This document shows positions 27,100 to 36,448 of a DNA stretch of 64,000 nt, piece by piece. The stretch is from Candidatus Nitrotoga sp. M5. GTDB taxonomy: Bacteria > Pseudomonadota > Gammaproteobacteria > Burkholderiales > Gallionellaceae. Numbering within the stretch: position 1 is the first letter of the stretch; the number at the start of each line of letters is the position of its first letter. The position numbers were made by a program, and so were the translations under genes. Where the stretch lies: contig NZ_CAKMNW010000078.1 in NCBI RefSeq assembly GCF_927904885.1, forward strand, positions 1 to 64,000, given 5' to 3'. Under the pieces are notes generated by a model. That model worked only from the letters and a program-made list of their open reading frames with translations. It was not told the DNA's origin and searched no databases.

Positions 27100-27417
27100 A
27101 TGCCCACACCCGTCCTTCATCTTGGCGCCACGGTAACCTGCATGCACGCAGGGCCAGCGACACCGCTCACACCATTTCCGCGCGTGCTGCTAAGCGGCCA
27201 GCCGGTGACCACACTGGCTACGCCCTATGCGATTACCGGATGTGCTCTCACCGGCACGCCCAACCCGCCATGCGTCACTGCGCAGTGGATGGTAGGCGCA
27301 GTACGGGTGCTGGCTGGCGGGGCGCCAGTGTTGATACAAACGGGGCAGGCGGTGTGCGTACCTACTGGTACCGGCCTGTTGCCGCTAGTCGTTCAATCCA
27401 GGGTACTCGCGACATGA
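27100..27417 (+). CDS. PAAR-like spike tip protein
   Basis: A 105-residue PAAR-like protein expected to sharpen the spike. It begins VLHLGATVTCMHAGPATP and contains AGGAPVLIQTGQAVCVPTGTG. Scattered Cys and His (TCMHAG, GCALTG, PPC, AVCVP) are placed as in metal-binding PAAR-like tips. It ends three bases before a small inverted-repeat element that separates it from gp25. Confidence 0.85.
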   Translation: MPTPVLHLGATVTCMHAGPATPLTPFPRVLLSGQPVTTLATPYAITGCALTGTPNPPCVTAQWMVGAVRVLAGGAPVLIQTGQAVCVPTGTGLLPLVVQSRVLAT

Positions 27418-27420
27418 ACG

Positions 27421-27595
27421 TACCTCTAAAAATTCATGCTGCATCCCAATTACTGCATTGTAGTAACGGGGTATACAGGCAAGTCGCGAAGCGAATGCAC
27501 GAAAAAAATTTCTTACTTACATATCACTCAATATGCGTCGCTGAAAAAAATTTCTGCGCCTTGTATTTGGGCGAACTCTGAATTTTTTAGAGGTA
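27421..27595 (+). repeat. 175-bp MITE-like element within the baseplate operon
   Basis: Terminal inverted repeats TACCTCTAAAAATTCA (27421-27436) and, on the other strand, TACCTCTAAAAAATTCA (27595 back to 27579), identical but for one extra A. The interior has no gene and carries two copies of GAAAAAAATTTC about 42 bases apart. The element fills the whole gap between the PAAR stop and the gp25 start in an operon whose other genes overlap or nearly touch. The termini match the repeats at 9040 and 49041. No clear target duplication seen. Confidence 0.75.
27589..27593 (+). promoter_or_regulatory. Ribosome binding site of gp25 inside the repeat terminus
   Basis: AGAGG, part of the right terminal repeat (TTTTTTAGAGGTA), lies five bases before the gp25 ATG at 27599. 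No other Shine-Dalgarno sequence is available, so the inserted element appears to have replaced the original one. Confidence 0.6.
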
Positions 27596-27598
27596 TTT

Positions 27599-27967
27599 AT
27601 GCGCCAGATCGACTATCCATTCCAATTCGACGGCCGTGGCCACACCGCGCAATCGGACGAGACCGGCGCCATTCGCGATCTCATCGAACAGGTGTTACTC
27701 ACTGCGCCGGGCGAACGCGTAATGCGCCCCTCCTTTGGTTGCGGCGTGATGCAATTGGTGTTCGCCGCCGCCAGCCCTGAAGTGGCGGCGACCACACAGT
27801 TTCTGATTCAAGGCGCTTTGCAGCAATGGCTGAGCGATGTCATTACCGTTGACACCGTCGACGTTCAGGCGCAGGACGGAGCATTGCTCATCACCGTGCA
27901 ATATGTAGAGCGCCGCACGCAAACTCGCGGCATGGCGCAAATCAACGTGCCGGGAGGCGGATCATGA
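27599..27967 (+). CDS. Baseplate wedge protein gp25-like
   Basis: A 122-residue GPW/gp25 family protein that nucleates the sheath at the baseplate. Family motifs are IDYPFQFDGRGHTAQSDETGAIRDLIEQVLLTAPGERVMRPSFGCG, with the EPR-like loop reading ERVMRP, and VQYVERRTQTRG near the end. Its stop overlaps the start of the following J-type gene (ATGA). Confidence 0.93.
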   Translation: MRQIDYPFQFDGRGHTAQSDETGAIRDLIEQVLLTAPGERVMRPSFGCGVMQLVFAAASPEVAATTQFLIQGALQQWLSDVITVDTVDVQAQDGALLITVQYVERRTQTRGMAQINVPGGGS

Positions 27968-30714
27968 AATACTACTGCTGCGACCAGCGCCGCCGCGAAG
28001 TAGTGAAGTTAAACGGCACCCTCAACGGCTTGGAATATCTGGAGGTGCATGATAGCGGTATACCCGGCGACCCTACACGCCAGCTCACACTGTTCCTGAA
28101 GTTTCTGCGTGAAGTGCCGGCCTCTCTAGACAAAAACAATTTTTACATCGACGGTGGCGAACGCATCAAAAGCGTGGACATCGCGTGGGTTGCGATCGCC
28201 AATGCACTGCCGGCCAGCGAGCCGCCCAGCTTAGTAGACGGACTCATGCCTCTCGACAAATTCATGGTGATCCGCACCAAGATTTACGGTGATTTTTCGT
28301 TGTATACGCTACGCCTTCTGAGCGGTATCGGTAGCGATACGCCGCCGGCTGGTTTCGATCCTCGCCTGAGCGAAATCCCGTTTTCATTCAAGGTGCAGTG
28401 CGAATCGGATTTTGATTGCGCCAGCGTTACCACATGCCCCACTCCACCGGTGACGAACCCGCGCCTCGATTACCTCGCCAAGGATTACGCCAGCTTCCGC
28501 CGGCTGATGCTGGATCGCATGAGCGTGCTCATGCCGGACTGGAACAGCCGCAACGCCGCCGATATCGGCGTGACCTTGGTGGAAATTCTGGCCTATGTGG
28601 GCGATCAACTTTCCTATCAACAAGACGCCGTGGCCACCGAAGCTTATCTCGCTACTGCGCGCAAGCGCATTTCACTACGCCGCCATGCGCGGCTGGTGGA
28701 TTATAGGGTGCACGAGGGCTGCAATGCCCGCGTATGGGTGCAACTATTCGCCAATGAAGATGGTGTTAATATTCCACGCGGCACACCGTTGCTCACGCGC
28801 GTACCCAATACGCCCGAACGCATTCCCCCATCCGGCGACCAACTGCGCGATGCTTTGACAAACGGTGCGCTGGTATTCGAAACGGTGGAAGATACCCCGC
28901 TCTATCTGAATCACGAACGCATCAGTTTCTATTCCTGGGGCGAGCGCGAATGCTGTCTGCCTAAGGGCTCGACACGCGCGACACTCAACGGACACTATCC
29001 CAATCTTAAGGCGGGTGACGTGCTGGTATTCGCAGAAGAGCTTGGACCTCGAACTGGACATGCTGCAGATGCAGACCGCGCACATCGCTGGGCGGTGCGT
29101 CTAGCCGACGTGCGTTTGGATAGCGACCTCAGTGGGGGTTTATTTCTGCCAGTACCCAATAATAATCCGCTGGATGTCACAGAAATTCGTTGGGTTGAAC
29201 AGGACGCGCTACCATTTCCATTATGCCTGTCTACCATTTCTGATCTGGATCACGGCGCAACTTATCTCGGTGAAGTGAGTGCGGCCTACGGCAACATTGT
29301 GCTAGCTGACCATGGCCGCACCCTGACTGGCGAAGATTTGGGCGCTGTGTCCGATTCGCAACTTATCCTTACATCCAAAAATGACGTCTTGAATTGCAAA
29401 CGTCCGCCCTTACAGGCCGTGGCACCTCGTTTCCGACCGCGACTTGCAGAGCGTCCACTCACACATGCATTGCCGCTCACAGCCGCTCTGCTGTTCAGCT
29501 TTACCGCGACAGCAGCCATCGTCACCGCGTTGCAAACACGCAGCTTTACACCTGCGCTGCACGATGCCTTGCAGGCGCAGGGCGTTTTGCTGCAAGCGGG
29601 GACAGTGAAAGTGCAAGGTGGAGATGGAATGTGGTCGTTATCTGACGGAATAAGCGCCTATCGCTTGCGGCTGGATAGCGGCCAAGTGCAGGTATCGCCG
29701 CTGGCCGAAGCCGCCACATTGATCACCGCCGTTGAACCACAGCGTGCCCGCCCCGCCATCACTCTCTCCAGTACTTTCCAGGGCACGCCAGACACTTGGT
29801 TGCCACTCCCCGATTTGCTCGCCAGCAATGCCGAGGCGAGCAAATTCGTGGTGGAAAGTGAACACGACGGCAGCGCTTTACTGCGTTTTGGCGACGATTA
29901 TCATGGCAAGCGCCCCGACGTCAGCACCACATTTAACGCAAGCTATCGCATCGGCAATGGCGTGGCCGGTAATATCGGTCTGGAATCCATCGCACACATC
30001 GTCAGCAACGATGCTCGGTTGTTGCGCGCATCAAATCCACTACCGGCGCAAGGCGGCAGCGACCCTGAAAAAGCCGAGGACATCAGGCGCGATGCGCCGG
30101 AAGCTTTTCGTACCCAGGAGCGTGCAGTCACCCCAGCAGATTATGCCGAAGTTACCGAACGCCACCCCAGCGTGCAACGCGCCGCCGCCACATTCCGCTG
30201 GACCGGCAGTTGGTATACGGTGTTTCTTACCGTAGATCGCAAGGGCGGCGGCGAGGTGGATGCAGTCTATGAGCAAACCATCCGCGAACACGTCGAGCGC
30301 TATCGCATGGCCGGGTATGATCTAGAGGTGAATGGCCCAACTTATATTCCCCTGTTACTGGACATGAAAGTATGCGTCAAGCCTGATTATTTCCGCGCCG
30401 ATGTACGCGTTGCGCTTATGCGCGTATTCAGCCGCGGCTGGCTGACCGACGGCACGCCTGCTCTGTTCCATCCCGACAATTTCAGCTTCGGCCAGGCGGT
30501 TTATCTCAGCACGCTGTATGAAGCAGCACAGTCAGTTCAAGGCGTAGACTCAGTGGTGATCAACACCTTCCAGCGTCTACGTGCACCGCCTGATCCCAAG
30601 CCCATGGATGACGGTGTGCTGACAGTCGGACGCTTGGAGATCGCACGGCTGGACAACGATCCCAACTTCCCCGAACGGGGTGTGTTGAAGCTCTCAATAG
30701 GAGGCGGCAAATGA
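27964..30714 (+). CDS. Baseplate J-like wedge protein 1 (Afp11-like)
   Basis: A 916-residue putative baseplate assembly protein. An N-terminal region leads to RLDYLAKDYASFRRLMLDRMSVLMPDW...DIGVTLVEILAYVGDQLSYQQDAVATEAYL, the conserved start of the J-like wedge family. A long insertion follows, and the C-terminal gpJ core (EAFRTQERAVTPADYAEVTERHPSVQRAAATFRWTGSW, then FSFGQAVYLSTLYEAAQSVQGVDSV) is intact. It should form one of the wedge arms that connect hub, gp25 and fibres. ATGA overlaps on both sides. Confidence 0.9.
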   Translation: MKYYCCDQRRREVVKLNGTLNGLEYLEVHDSGIPGDPTRQLTLFLKFLREVPASLDKNNFYIDGGERIKSVDIAWVAIANALPASEPPSLVDGLMPLDKFMVIRTKIYGDFSLYTLRLLSGIGSDTPPAGFDPRLSEIPFSFKVQCESDFDCASVTTCPTPPVTNPRLDYLAKDYASFRRLMLDRMSVLMPDWNSRNAADIGVTLVEILAYVGDQLSYQQDAVATEAYLATARKRISLRRHARLVDYRVHEGCNARVWVQLFANEDGVNIPRGTPLLTRVPNTPERIPPSGDQLRDALTNGALVFETVEDTPLYLNHERISFYSWGERECCLPKGSTRATLNGHYPNLKAGDVLVFAEELGPRTGHAADADRAHRWAVRLADVRLDSDLSGGLFLPVPNNNPLDVTEIRWVEQDALPFPLCLSTISDLDHGATYLGEVSAAYGNIVLADHGRTLTGEDLGAVSDSQLILTSKNDVLNCKRPPLQAVAPRFRPRLAERPLTHALPLTAALLFSFTATAAIVTALQTRSFTPALHDALQAQGVLLQAGTVKVQGGDGMWSLSDGISAYRLRLDSGQVQVSPLAEAATLITAVEPQRARPAITLSSTFQGTPDTWLPLPDLLASNAEASKFVVESEHDGSALLRFGDDYHGKRPDVSTTFNASYRIGNGVAGNIGLESIAHIVSNDARLLRASNPLPAQGGSDPEKAEDIRRDAPEAFRTQERAVTPADYAEVTERHPSVQRAAATFRWTGSWYTVFLTVDRKGGGEVDAVYEQTIREHVERYRMAGYDLEVNGPTYIPLLLDMKVCVKPDYFRADVRVALMRVFSRGWLTDGTPALFHPDNFSFGQAVYLSTLYEAAQSVQGVDSVVINTFQRLRAPPDPKPMDDGVLTVGRLEIARLDNDPNFPERGVLKLSIGGGK

Positions 30715-33700
30715 GCGGCGAAGAAAATACATCGCAAGACGCATGCGGTTGTTGCGCGGGTGTAAGCGCCCAGTCTCCGGCACGACTCTACAATCGCCCG
30801 GGGCTTACGGCCATTGCCTACCGCATCGGCACACACAGCGAGGTGCTGGCCAGCTTGCAGGCACGACTGTCATCGCAGAAATATCCCGCACTGGCGAAAC
30901 TGCGCACCCGCGACAGCGATGATTTTTCCATCGCACTACTGGATGCCTATGCCTGTATGGCCGACGTATTGAGTTTCTACCAGGAACGTCTCGCCAATGA
31001 ATCCTATTTGCGCACAGCAGGCGAGCGTCTGTCGTTGAACGAACTGGCACGGCTGATCGGGTATCGCCTCAAACCCGGCGTTGCCGCGGAGACCTACCTC
31101 GCCTTCACGCTGCAAGAACAGCCTCCACAAATCGTGAGTAACGATCCCAAGCAGGCTAGCGGCGTACCGGAAAAAATTACACTGGACATCGGCATCAAAG
31201 TGCAAAGTATTCCTGGTCCCGACGAGAAACCACAGATCTTCGAAACGATCGAGCGCATAGAGGCACGGCCTGCTTGGAATGCCATGCCGGCACTGACCGA
31301 CATGGATTACGCACCTCGCAATGGTATGCGCGAAATATGGCTCTCCGGCACATCGACTCGATTAAAGCCGGGCGATGTGCTGATCTTTGCGGGGCTGCAA
31401 TTCGCGGCGAACAACAGCTCCAATAGTTGGGACGCACGCGTGCTGACGGAGGTCGAGTCTGACGACAAGCATGCACGCACCCGCGTGGCCTGGCATCTGC
31501 CATTAAGCTCCATCGAGCCCGCGGATCTGGCGACCATTTACGCGCTGCGCGAACGCGCATCCATCTTCGGCTACAACGCCGCCGATTGGTCCACGATGAG
31601 CGACGAATTCAAGGCCACTTATCTGGGCCTGACTCGTCCTGACCAGCTCACGCAGGAGCAGCGTGTGCAATGGCCACAATTTGAAATCTTTGCGCCAGAC
31701 AACAGCGCGGGACTGAATGCCACGGCATATATTACCGCCTTGGAAGCAGCCAAGGTGTTGAGCGAAACAATGCAGGCTTCTGCTCAGTCCATGGCACGAG
31801 AGAGCGCCACTGCAGCCGGTGCGATTGTCGGCTCTGCCGGTGCACTGGTGCAGCGCATTACCACCTTGCCTGTCCATCTGGGCAGCGCTTTGTTGGATAT
31901 GACCAACAAATTGCCGGAGGCGGTAGGCCAGATTTTTGAAGGCGCTATGAAACCGCTGCGGGAACTGGTCGGCACGTTTACCGGCAACATAGAATCATGG
32001 GCACAAGAGACGCAAACCAGTATGGCAGGAATCATTGGGCTGGTCAGCGAACCAGGTCTTGATTTATTCGACTCAACACGTTTAAGCGAGCTCCATTTGC
32101 CCGCCGGGCCCAGTTTGCAATCCGTCAATTATGATGCAATTTACACCACTGGCGTGAGCTCATTGAACGACGCACTAACGCTTGCAAAAAGTAAAACGAC
32201 GGGTTTCAGTGCAACACTCGACGGCGAAATCAAGGCGGTATCAGACGCCACCAAACAGCTGTGGTACTCGCAACGACATTTACTGGAAACGGCCATTGCT
32301 GACAGTGCCGCAGCAGCAGCCTTGGCACGACTAATGATAGAGTTAAGCCTGCGGCCCCAGCTGCCCTACGCCACGGTGCACAGTGTGTGCGATGCCGTCG
32401 ATAGCGCCATCAATGAAGCTCAGGATTTCCTGCCTGATTTTATTACCGCGATGGCCCTGTCCGATCCGCGTGCAGCGGGGCTGCTGTTGCTCCTGCTGGC
32501 GGACACTGAAGACGTGCAATCACCTGAAGACTTGCTAGGCGATTCGAAACAGCTGGCCGAGCAGCTGGCCCTGCAACTTAAGGAAACACTTCCTGCGGGC
32601 GCTGACACGAGCCACGATCCTATCGTAGCAGGCAAAGCGCTGGCATCCATCCAACTATTGACCAAGTTCATCGACGACCATCCGGGGCCTATCGTCAAGG
32701 GCATACAGAGACTGCATCTTGCCGCCACACGAGGGGTGCAACGGCTGACTCAGACATTGACACCGCAAACTCTGGCGCTGCGCGAGGGTCGGTCGGCGCG
32801 GGTACTCGGCGGACATTCCATCGACACCATCAGTCTGGAACGCGAATTCAGCGGCATCGTGTCCGGCAGTTACGCCCTGCTATCCAAGCCCGACTCTATA
32901 CAGCTTTTCCACGTCAGTCGCGTAACACACTCATCACGAACAGAATTCGCGATCTCCGGAAAATCGACCTACCTTACGCTGCAAGGACAAAATCTGACCT
33001 TGTTTGCCAATGCAGTGCGCGAAACGACTGTTCTAGCTGCCAGCGAGGAATTACAACGCGCGCGTGCGCCATTAACCACGTCAGTTTCAGGTAACGAAAT
33101 CACGGTTGCCGCATCTGTTGATGACTTGCAGGCCGGTCGCCACGTGCTTGTTTTCGGCAACCGCACAGACGGTGCAGGAGATGCCGTACACCTCGCCATA
33201 CTGGTATCGGCCACACCGGCAGCACAAGCTATCGACGGCGGCACGCTGGTGATTACGCCTCCCCTGCCGTGGTCACTAAAACGCGACACAGTGGTGGTTT
33301 ATGGCAACGTGGCTTTGGCCACCCATGGCGAGAGCGTGCATCAAATAATTGGCAGTGGTGCGGCGCGACTTTCCCATCAACGCTACACCCTCAAACACAC
33401 ACCGCTCACCTTCGTTGGCGCCGAGAACGAGAGCGGCGCCGAATCAGCATTGGAGGTACGGGTCAACGATATTCGCTGGCATGAGACGTCCACCCTCTAT
33501 AACGCCAAGGCCGATGACCGCTCCTACGTGCTGCATGTGGAAGAAGACGGTGCGGGAACCATTCAGTTCGGCGATGGCCACCACGGCGCACGCCTGCCCA
33601 CTGGTCAGGATAACCTGCGTGCTGTTTATCGCAAGGGCATCGGTACATCGGGTAACCTGCAAGCTGGCCAGCTTTCGCAACTGCTCTCGCGTCCATTGGG

Positions 33701-34364
33701 CTTGAAAGCAGTGAGCAACCCGCTGCCTGCCGCGGGCGGTGCGAATGCGGACAGTGCAACCCACGCCCGGCGCAACATGCCGCTAGGCGTGCGCACACTC
33801 GGTCGTGTGGTATCGGTACAGGATTATGAAGATTACGCGCTTGCATTTACTGGCATCGCCAAGGCCAAAGCCTCCGTGCTCAACACTCGTGCGGGACGCA
33901 CAATATTCATCACCGTCGCCGGCGATGACGGCATTCAACCACCTGATTCGACACTTGTAAAATTGCTCAACACTCTCAAACAAAACGGTGATCCGCTAGT
34001 GCACTGCGAAACGAAGGCGTACAACGAGGTGACCTTCCGTCTTGCCCTGCGCATCAAATACGACCCAGATCACGAGAGAGAAAAGGTATTGGCCGACGTA
34101 GATACCGCACTGCGCGCCGCCTTTTCTTTTGATGCACGCGACTTCGGCCAGGCAGTCTCTCGCTCCGAGGTTATCGCGGTGGCGCAGCAGGTTACCGGCG
34201 TGCTAGGCGTAGACCTGGATCGTTTCTATCGCGGCACCGCCATCGCACTAAAATCGAGACTGACGCCGGCTGCAGCGATGATCGATGCACAGGGTAATGG
34301 CATCGCCGCCGAGGTATTGTTGCTCGACACCGGCCCATTAGATTATCTGGAGGAGATGCCGTGA
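30711..34364 (+). CDS. Baseplate J-like wedge protein 2 (Afp12-like) with helical insert
   Basis: A 1217-residue second J-like protein. The N-terminus LYNRPGLTAIAYRIGTHSEVLASLQARL and DAYACMADVLSFYQERLANESYLRTA match the wedge family. The C-terminal J core is also clear (ADDRSYVLHVEEDGAGTIQFGDGHHGARLP, NMPLGVRTLGRVVSVQDYEDYALAF, FDARDFGQAVSRSEVIAVAQQ). Between about residues 340 and 690 lies a long Ala/Leu-rich, mostly helical insertion (SAGALVQRITTLPVHLGSALLDM, GNIESWAQETQTSMAGIIG) that has no place in a normal J fold. The start overlaps the preceding stop. Confidence 0.88.
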   Translation: MSGEENTSQDACGCCAGVSAQSPARLYNRPGLTAIAYRIGTHSEVLASLQARLSSQKYPALAKLRTRDSDDFSIALLDAYACMADVLSFYQERLANESYLRTAGERLSLNELARLIGYRLKPGVAAETYLAFTLQEQPPQIVSNDPKQASGVPEKITLDIGIKVQSIPGPDEKPQIFETIERIEARPAWNAMPALTDMDYAPRNGMREIWLSGTSTRLKPGDVLIFAGLQFAANNSSNSWDARVLTEVESDDKHARTRVAWHLPLSSIEPADLATIYALRERASIFGYNAADWSTMSDEFKATYLGLTRPDQLTQEQRVQWPQFEIFAPDNSAGLNATAYITALEAAKVLSETMQASAQSMARESATAAGAIVGSAGALVQRITTLPVHLGSALLDMTNKLPEAVGQIFEGAMKPLRELVGTFTGNIESWAQETQTSMAGIIGLVSEPGLDLFDSTRLSELHLPAGPSLQSVNYDAIYTTGVSSLNDALTLAKSKTTGFSATLDGEIKAVSDATKQLWYSQRHLLETAIADSAAAAALARLMIELSLRPQLPYATVHSVCDAVDSAINEAQDFLPDFITAMALSDPRAAGLLLLLLADTEDVQSPEDLLGDSKQLAEQLALQLKETLPAGADTSHDPIVAGKALASIQLLTKFIDDHPGPIVKGIQRLHLAATRGVQRLTQTLTPQTLALREGRSARVLGGHSIDTISLEREFSGIVSGSYALLSKPDSIQLFHVSRVTHSSRTEFAISGKSTYLTLQGQNLTLFANAVRETTVLAASEELQRARAPLTTSVSGNEITVAASVDDLQAGRHVLVFGNRTDGAGDAVHLAILVSATPAAQAIDGGTLVITPPLPWSLKRDTVVVYGNVALATHGESVHQIIGSGAARLSHQRYTLKHTPLTFVGAENESGAESALEVRVNDIRWHETSTLYNAKADDRSYVLHVEEDGAGTIQFGDGHHGARLPTGQDNLRAVYRKGIGTSGNLQAGQLSQLLSRPLGLKAVSNPLPAAGGANADSATHARRNMPLGVRTLGRVVSVQDYEDYALAFTGIAKAKASVLNTRAGRTIFITVAGDDGIQPPDSTLVKLLNTLKQNGDPLVHCETKAYNEVTFRLALRIKYDPDHEREKVLADVDTALRAAFSFDARDFGQAVSRSEVIAVAQQVTGVLGVDLDRFYRGTAIALKSRLTPAAAMIDAQGNGIAAEVLLLDTGPLDYLEEMP

Positions 34365-36415
34365 CCACGACCGCCGACCGTCTCTATGAACTGCTGCCTG
34401 CCATCCACCGCATTCGCGATGCGGAGCAGGGCTACCCCTTGCGCGAGCTGCTCGCCGTCATCGCAGAGCAGGTGGCTGCCATGGAGGAAAATCTCGAACA
34501 ACTCTATGATGATCAATTCATCGAAACCTGCGCGCCGTGGGTGGCGCCTTATATCGGTGATCTTATCGGCTATCGCACCCTGCACGGTGTAGCACCCAAT
34601 GTAGCGTCACCGCGTGCTGACGTAGCCAACACCATCCGTTATCGTCGCCGCAAGGGCACGGCATCCATGCTCGAGCAACTGGCGCACGATGTCACCGGCT
34701 GGCCGACGCGGGCAGTGGAGTTTTTTCAGCTGCTAGGCTGGACGCAGAATATGAATCATCTGCGTACTCATGCACACTACGCGCCGGATCTGCGAAACCG
34801 GGAAAGACTTCACTGGCGCGACACCGCCTTCGACACAATCGCTCACACCGTGGACGTGCGGCGCATCAGCACTGGTGCCGCACGTCACAACATTCCCAAC
34901 ATTGGCCTTTATCTGTGGCGGGTACGTGCATTTCCGCTAACCCGATCGCAGGCCGTAGTCGATTCAGATATTGGTGGTGGACTGCGCTTCCGCTTTAATC
35001 CGCTGGGCGTTGACATGGCGCTTTACAACACGCCGGAAACGGAAGAGGAAATTAGTCATCTGGCCGAACCGCGTAACGTGCCTATGCCGCTCGCACGCCG
35101 TTGGCTCAAAGCCCATCTCGATGACTACTACGGTCCCGGCAAAAGCCTGTGGCTGGAGTTGGACGGCAATCCACCGCAATTGATTACACGCAACAATATC
35201 CGCATCTGCGATCTCAGCGACATCAAGGACGGCGGCGGTAATGTCATCGCCTGGGCGCACCAGCCGATTGCCGGCTCCGGACTGGCGGCCATCGACCCGA
35301 TATTGGGTCGCATAGCCTTCGCCGACGCGCCAGCTGCTACACCACTTGTGAATTTTCATTATGGATACACCATCGCCATCGGTGGTGGCGAATACGAGCG
35401 CGGCGATCCTGCCGTTCCTGTCACGCCATTACAATCCGTCCAGGGTGGCACGGCACTGCAACCAGCACTCAACGCGGTACAGAACGGCGGCACGGTGAAA
35501 GTGCTCGACAGCCGCCGTTATGTGGAGACACCGTCCATCACCGTGAATGCCGGAAAAACAGTTGTACTCCGCGCGATCAATGGCGTTCGCCCACTTTTGG
35601 CAGCAAGCAGCGACATCACGCTCACGCTCGGTGCCGAAGCCACCTTAATCCTGGACGGCTGGGTGATTAACGGCGGCACACTCATGATGGCGGCCTTTCC
35701 CGACACTAAACCGCGCTATCTCATACTGCGCGATTGCACTTTGGTACCCGGTCCGCGCAACAAAGGCGATGGCTCACCGCCGCAAGCAGACGATCCAGGA
35801 TTGGTGGTAAATCATGCCTTCGCCAAGGTAGAGCTAGAACGCTGCATTACCGCACCAGTGCATATCGCCGCCGATGCCAAAGTCTCATTACGCGAATGTA
35901 TCGTTGACGCAACCGCGCAAAGCTTGGTCGCCTTCCGTGGCCCCGGTGCCAATTCGCTAGCAGAAGGTGCTGAACTTACGCTGGAAAGCTGCACCGTAAT
36001 CGGTAAAGTTCATACCCGCCAATTAACACTGGCGAGCGACTGTCTCTTTGTCGCCGCACTAACCAACGGTAGTGACCCGTGGAAGGCTCCACTGTGGGCC
36101 GAACGCCGCCAGCAAGGCTGCGTGCGTTTTTCCTATATACCGCCCGGCTCGCATACACCAGCACGCTACCACTGCCAACCAGAAGGTGAAGAGCCGCAAA
36201 TATGGCCGCAATTCACCTCGCTGCGTTACGGTGATCCCGGCTATTGCCAATTGCTACAGAGCACTTCAGACAAGATACGCCGTGGAGCGCATGACGAGAG
36301 CGAGATGGGCGTGCTGCATGGTTTATATCAGCCGCAACGCGAAACTAATTTGCACGTGCGGTTGGAAGAGTATTTGCGCTTTGGCCTGGAAGCGGGATTG
36401 ATCTACGGAAGCTAA
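34361..36415 (+). CDS. P2 gpI-like baseplate/tail protein with beta-helix-like extension
   Basis: A 684-residue protein translated from a GTG that overlaps the preceding stop (GTGA). Residues 1-190 match the P2 gpI-type tail protein family (RLYELLPAIHRIRDAEQGYPLRELLAVIAEQ, APYIGDLIGYR, YRRRKGTASMLEQLAHDVTGWP), which links wedge to fibres. The second half (about 360-560) consists of short repeated strands (GGTVKVLDSRRYVETPSITVNAGKTVVL, ATLILDGWVINGGTLM) suggestive of a beta-helix. Several Cys occur near the C-terminus. Probably a wedge protein carrying a structural or receptor-contacting extension. Confidence 0.82.
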   Translation: MTTTADRLYELLPAIHRIRDAEQGYPLRELLAVIAEQVAAMEENLEQLYDDQFIETCAPWVAPYIGDLIGYRTLHGVAPNVASPRADVANTIRYRRRKGTASMLEQLAHDVTGWPTRAVEFFQLLGWTQNMNHLRTHAHYAPDLRNRERLHWRDTAFDTIAHTVDVRRISTGAARHNIPNIGLYLWRVRAFPLTRSQAVVDSDIGGGLRFRFNPLGVDMALYNTPETEEEISHLAEPRNVPMPLARRWLKAHLDDYYGPGKSLWLELDGNPPQLITRNNIRICDLSDIKDGGGNVIAWAHQPIAGSGLAAIDPILGRIAFADAPAATPLVNFHYGYTIAIGGGEYERGDPAVPVTPLQSVQGGTALQPALNAVQNGGTVKVLDSRRYVETPSITVNAGKTVVLRAINGVRPLLAASSDITLTLGAEATLILDGWVINGGTLMMAAFPDTKPRYLILRDCTLVPGPRNKGDGSPPQADDPGLVVNHAFAKVELERCITAPVHIAADAKVSLRECIVDATAQSLVAFRGPGANSLAEGAELTLESCTVIGKVHTRQLTLASDCLFVAALTNGSDPWKAPLWAERRQQGCVRFSYIPPGSHTPARYHCQPEGEEPQIWPQFTSLRYGDPGYCQLLQSTSDKIRRGAHDESEMGVLHGLYQPQRETNLHVRLEEYLRFGLEAGLIYGS

Positions 36416-36448
36416 AGGCGGCCTTGCCGCCATAATAAGGAGAAAGTC

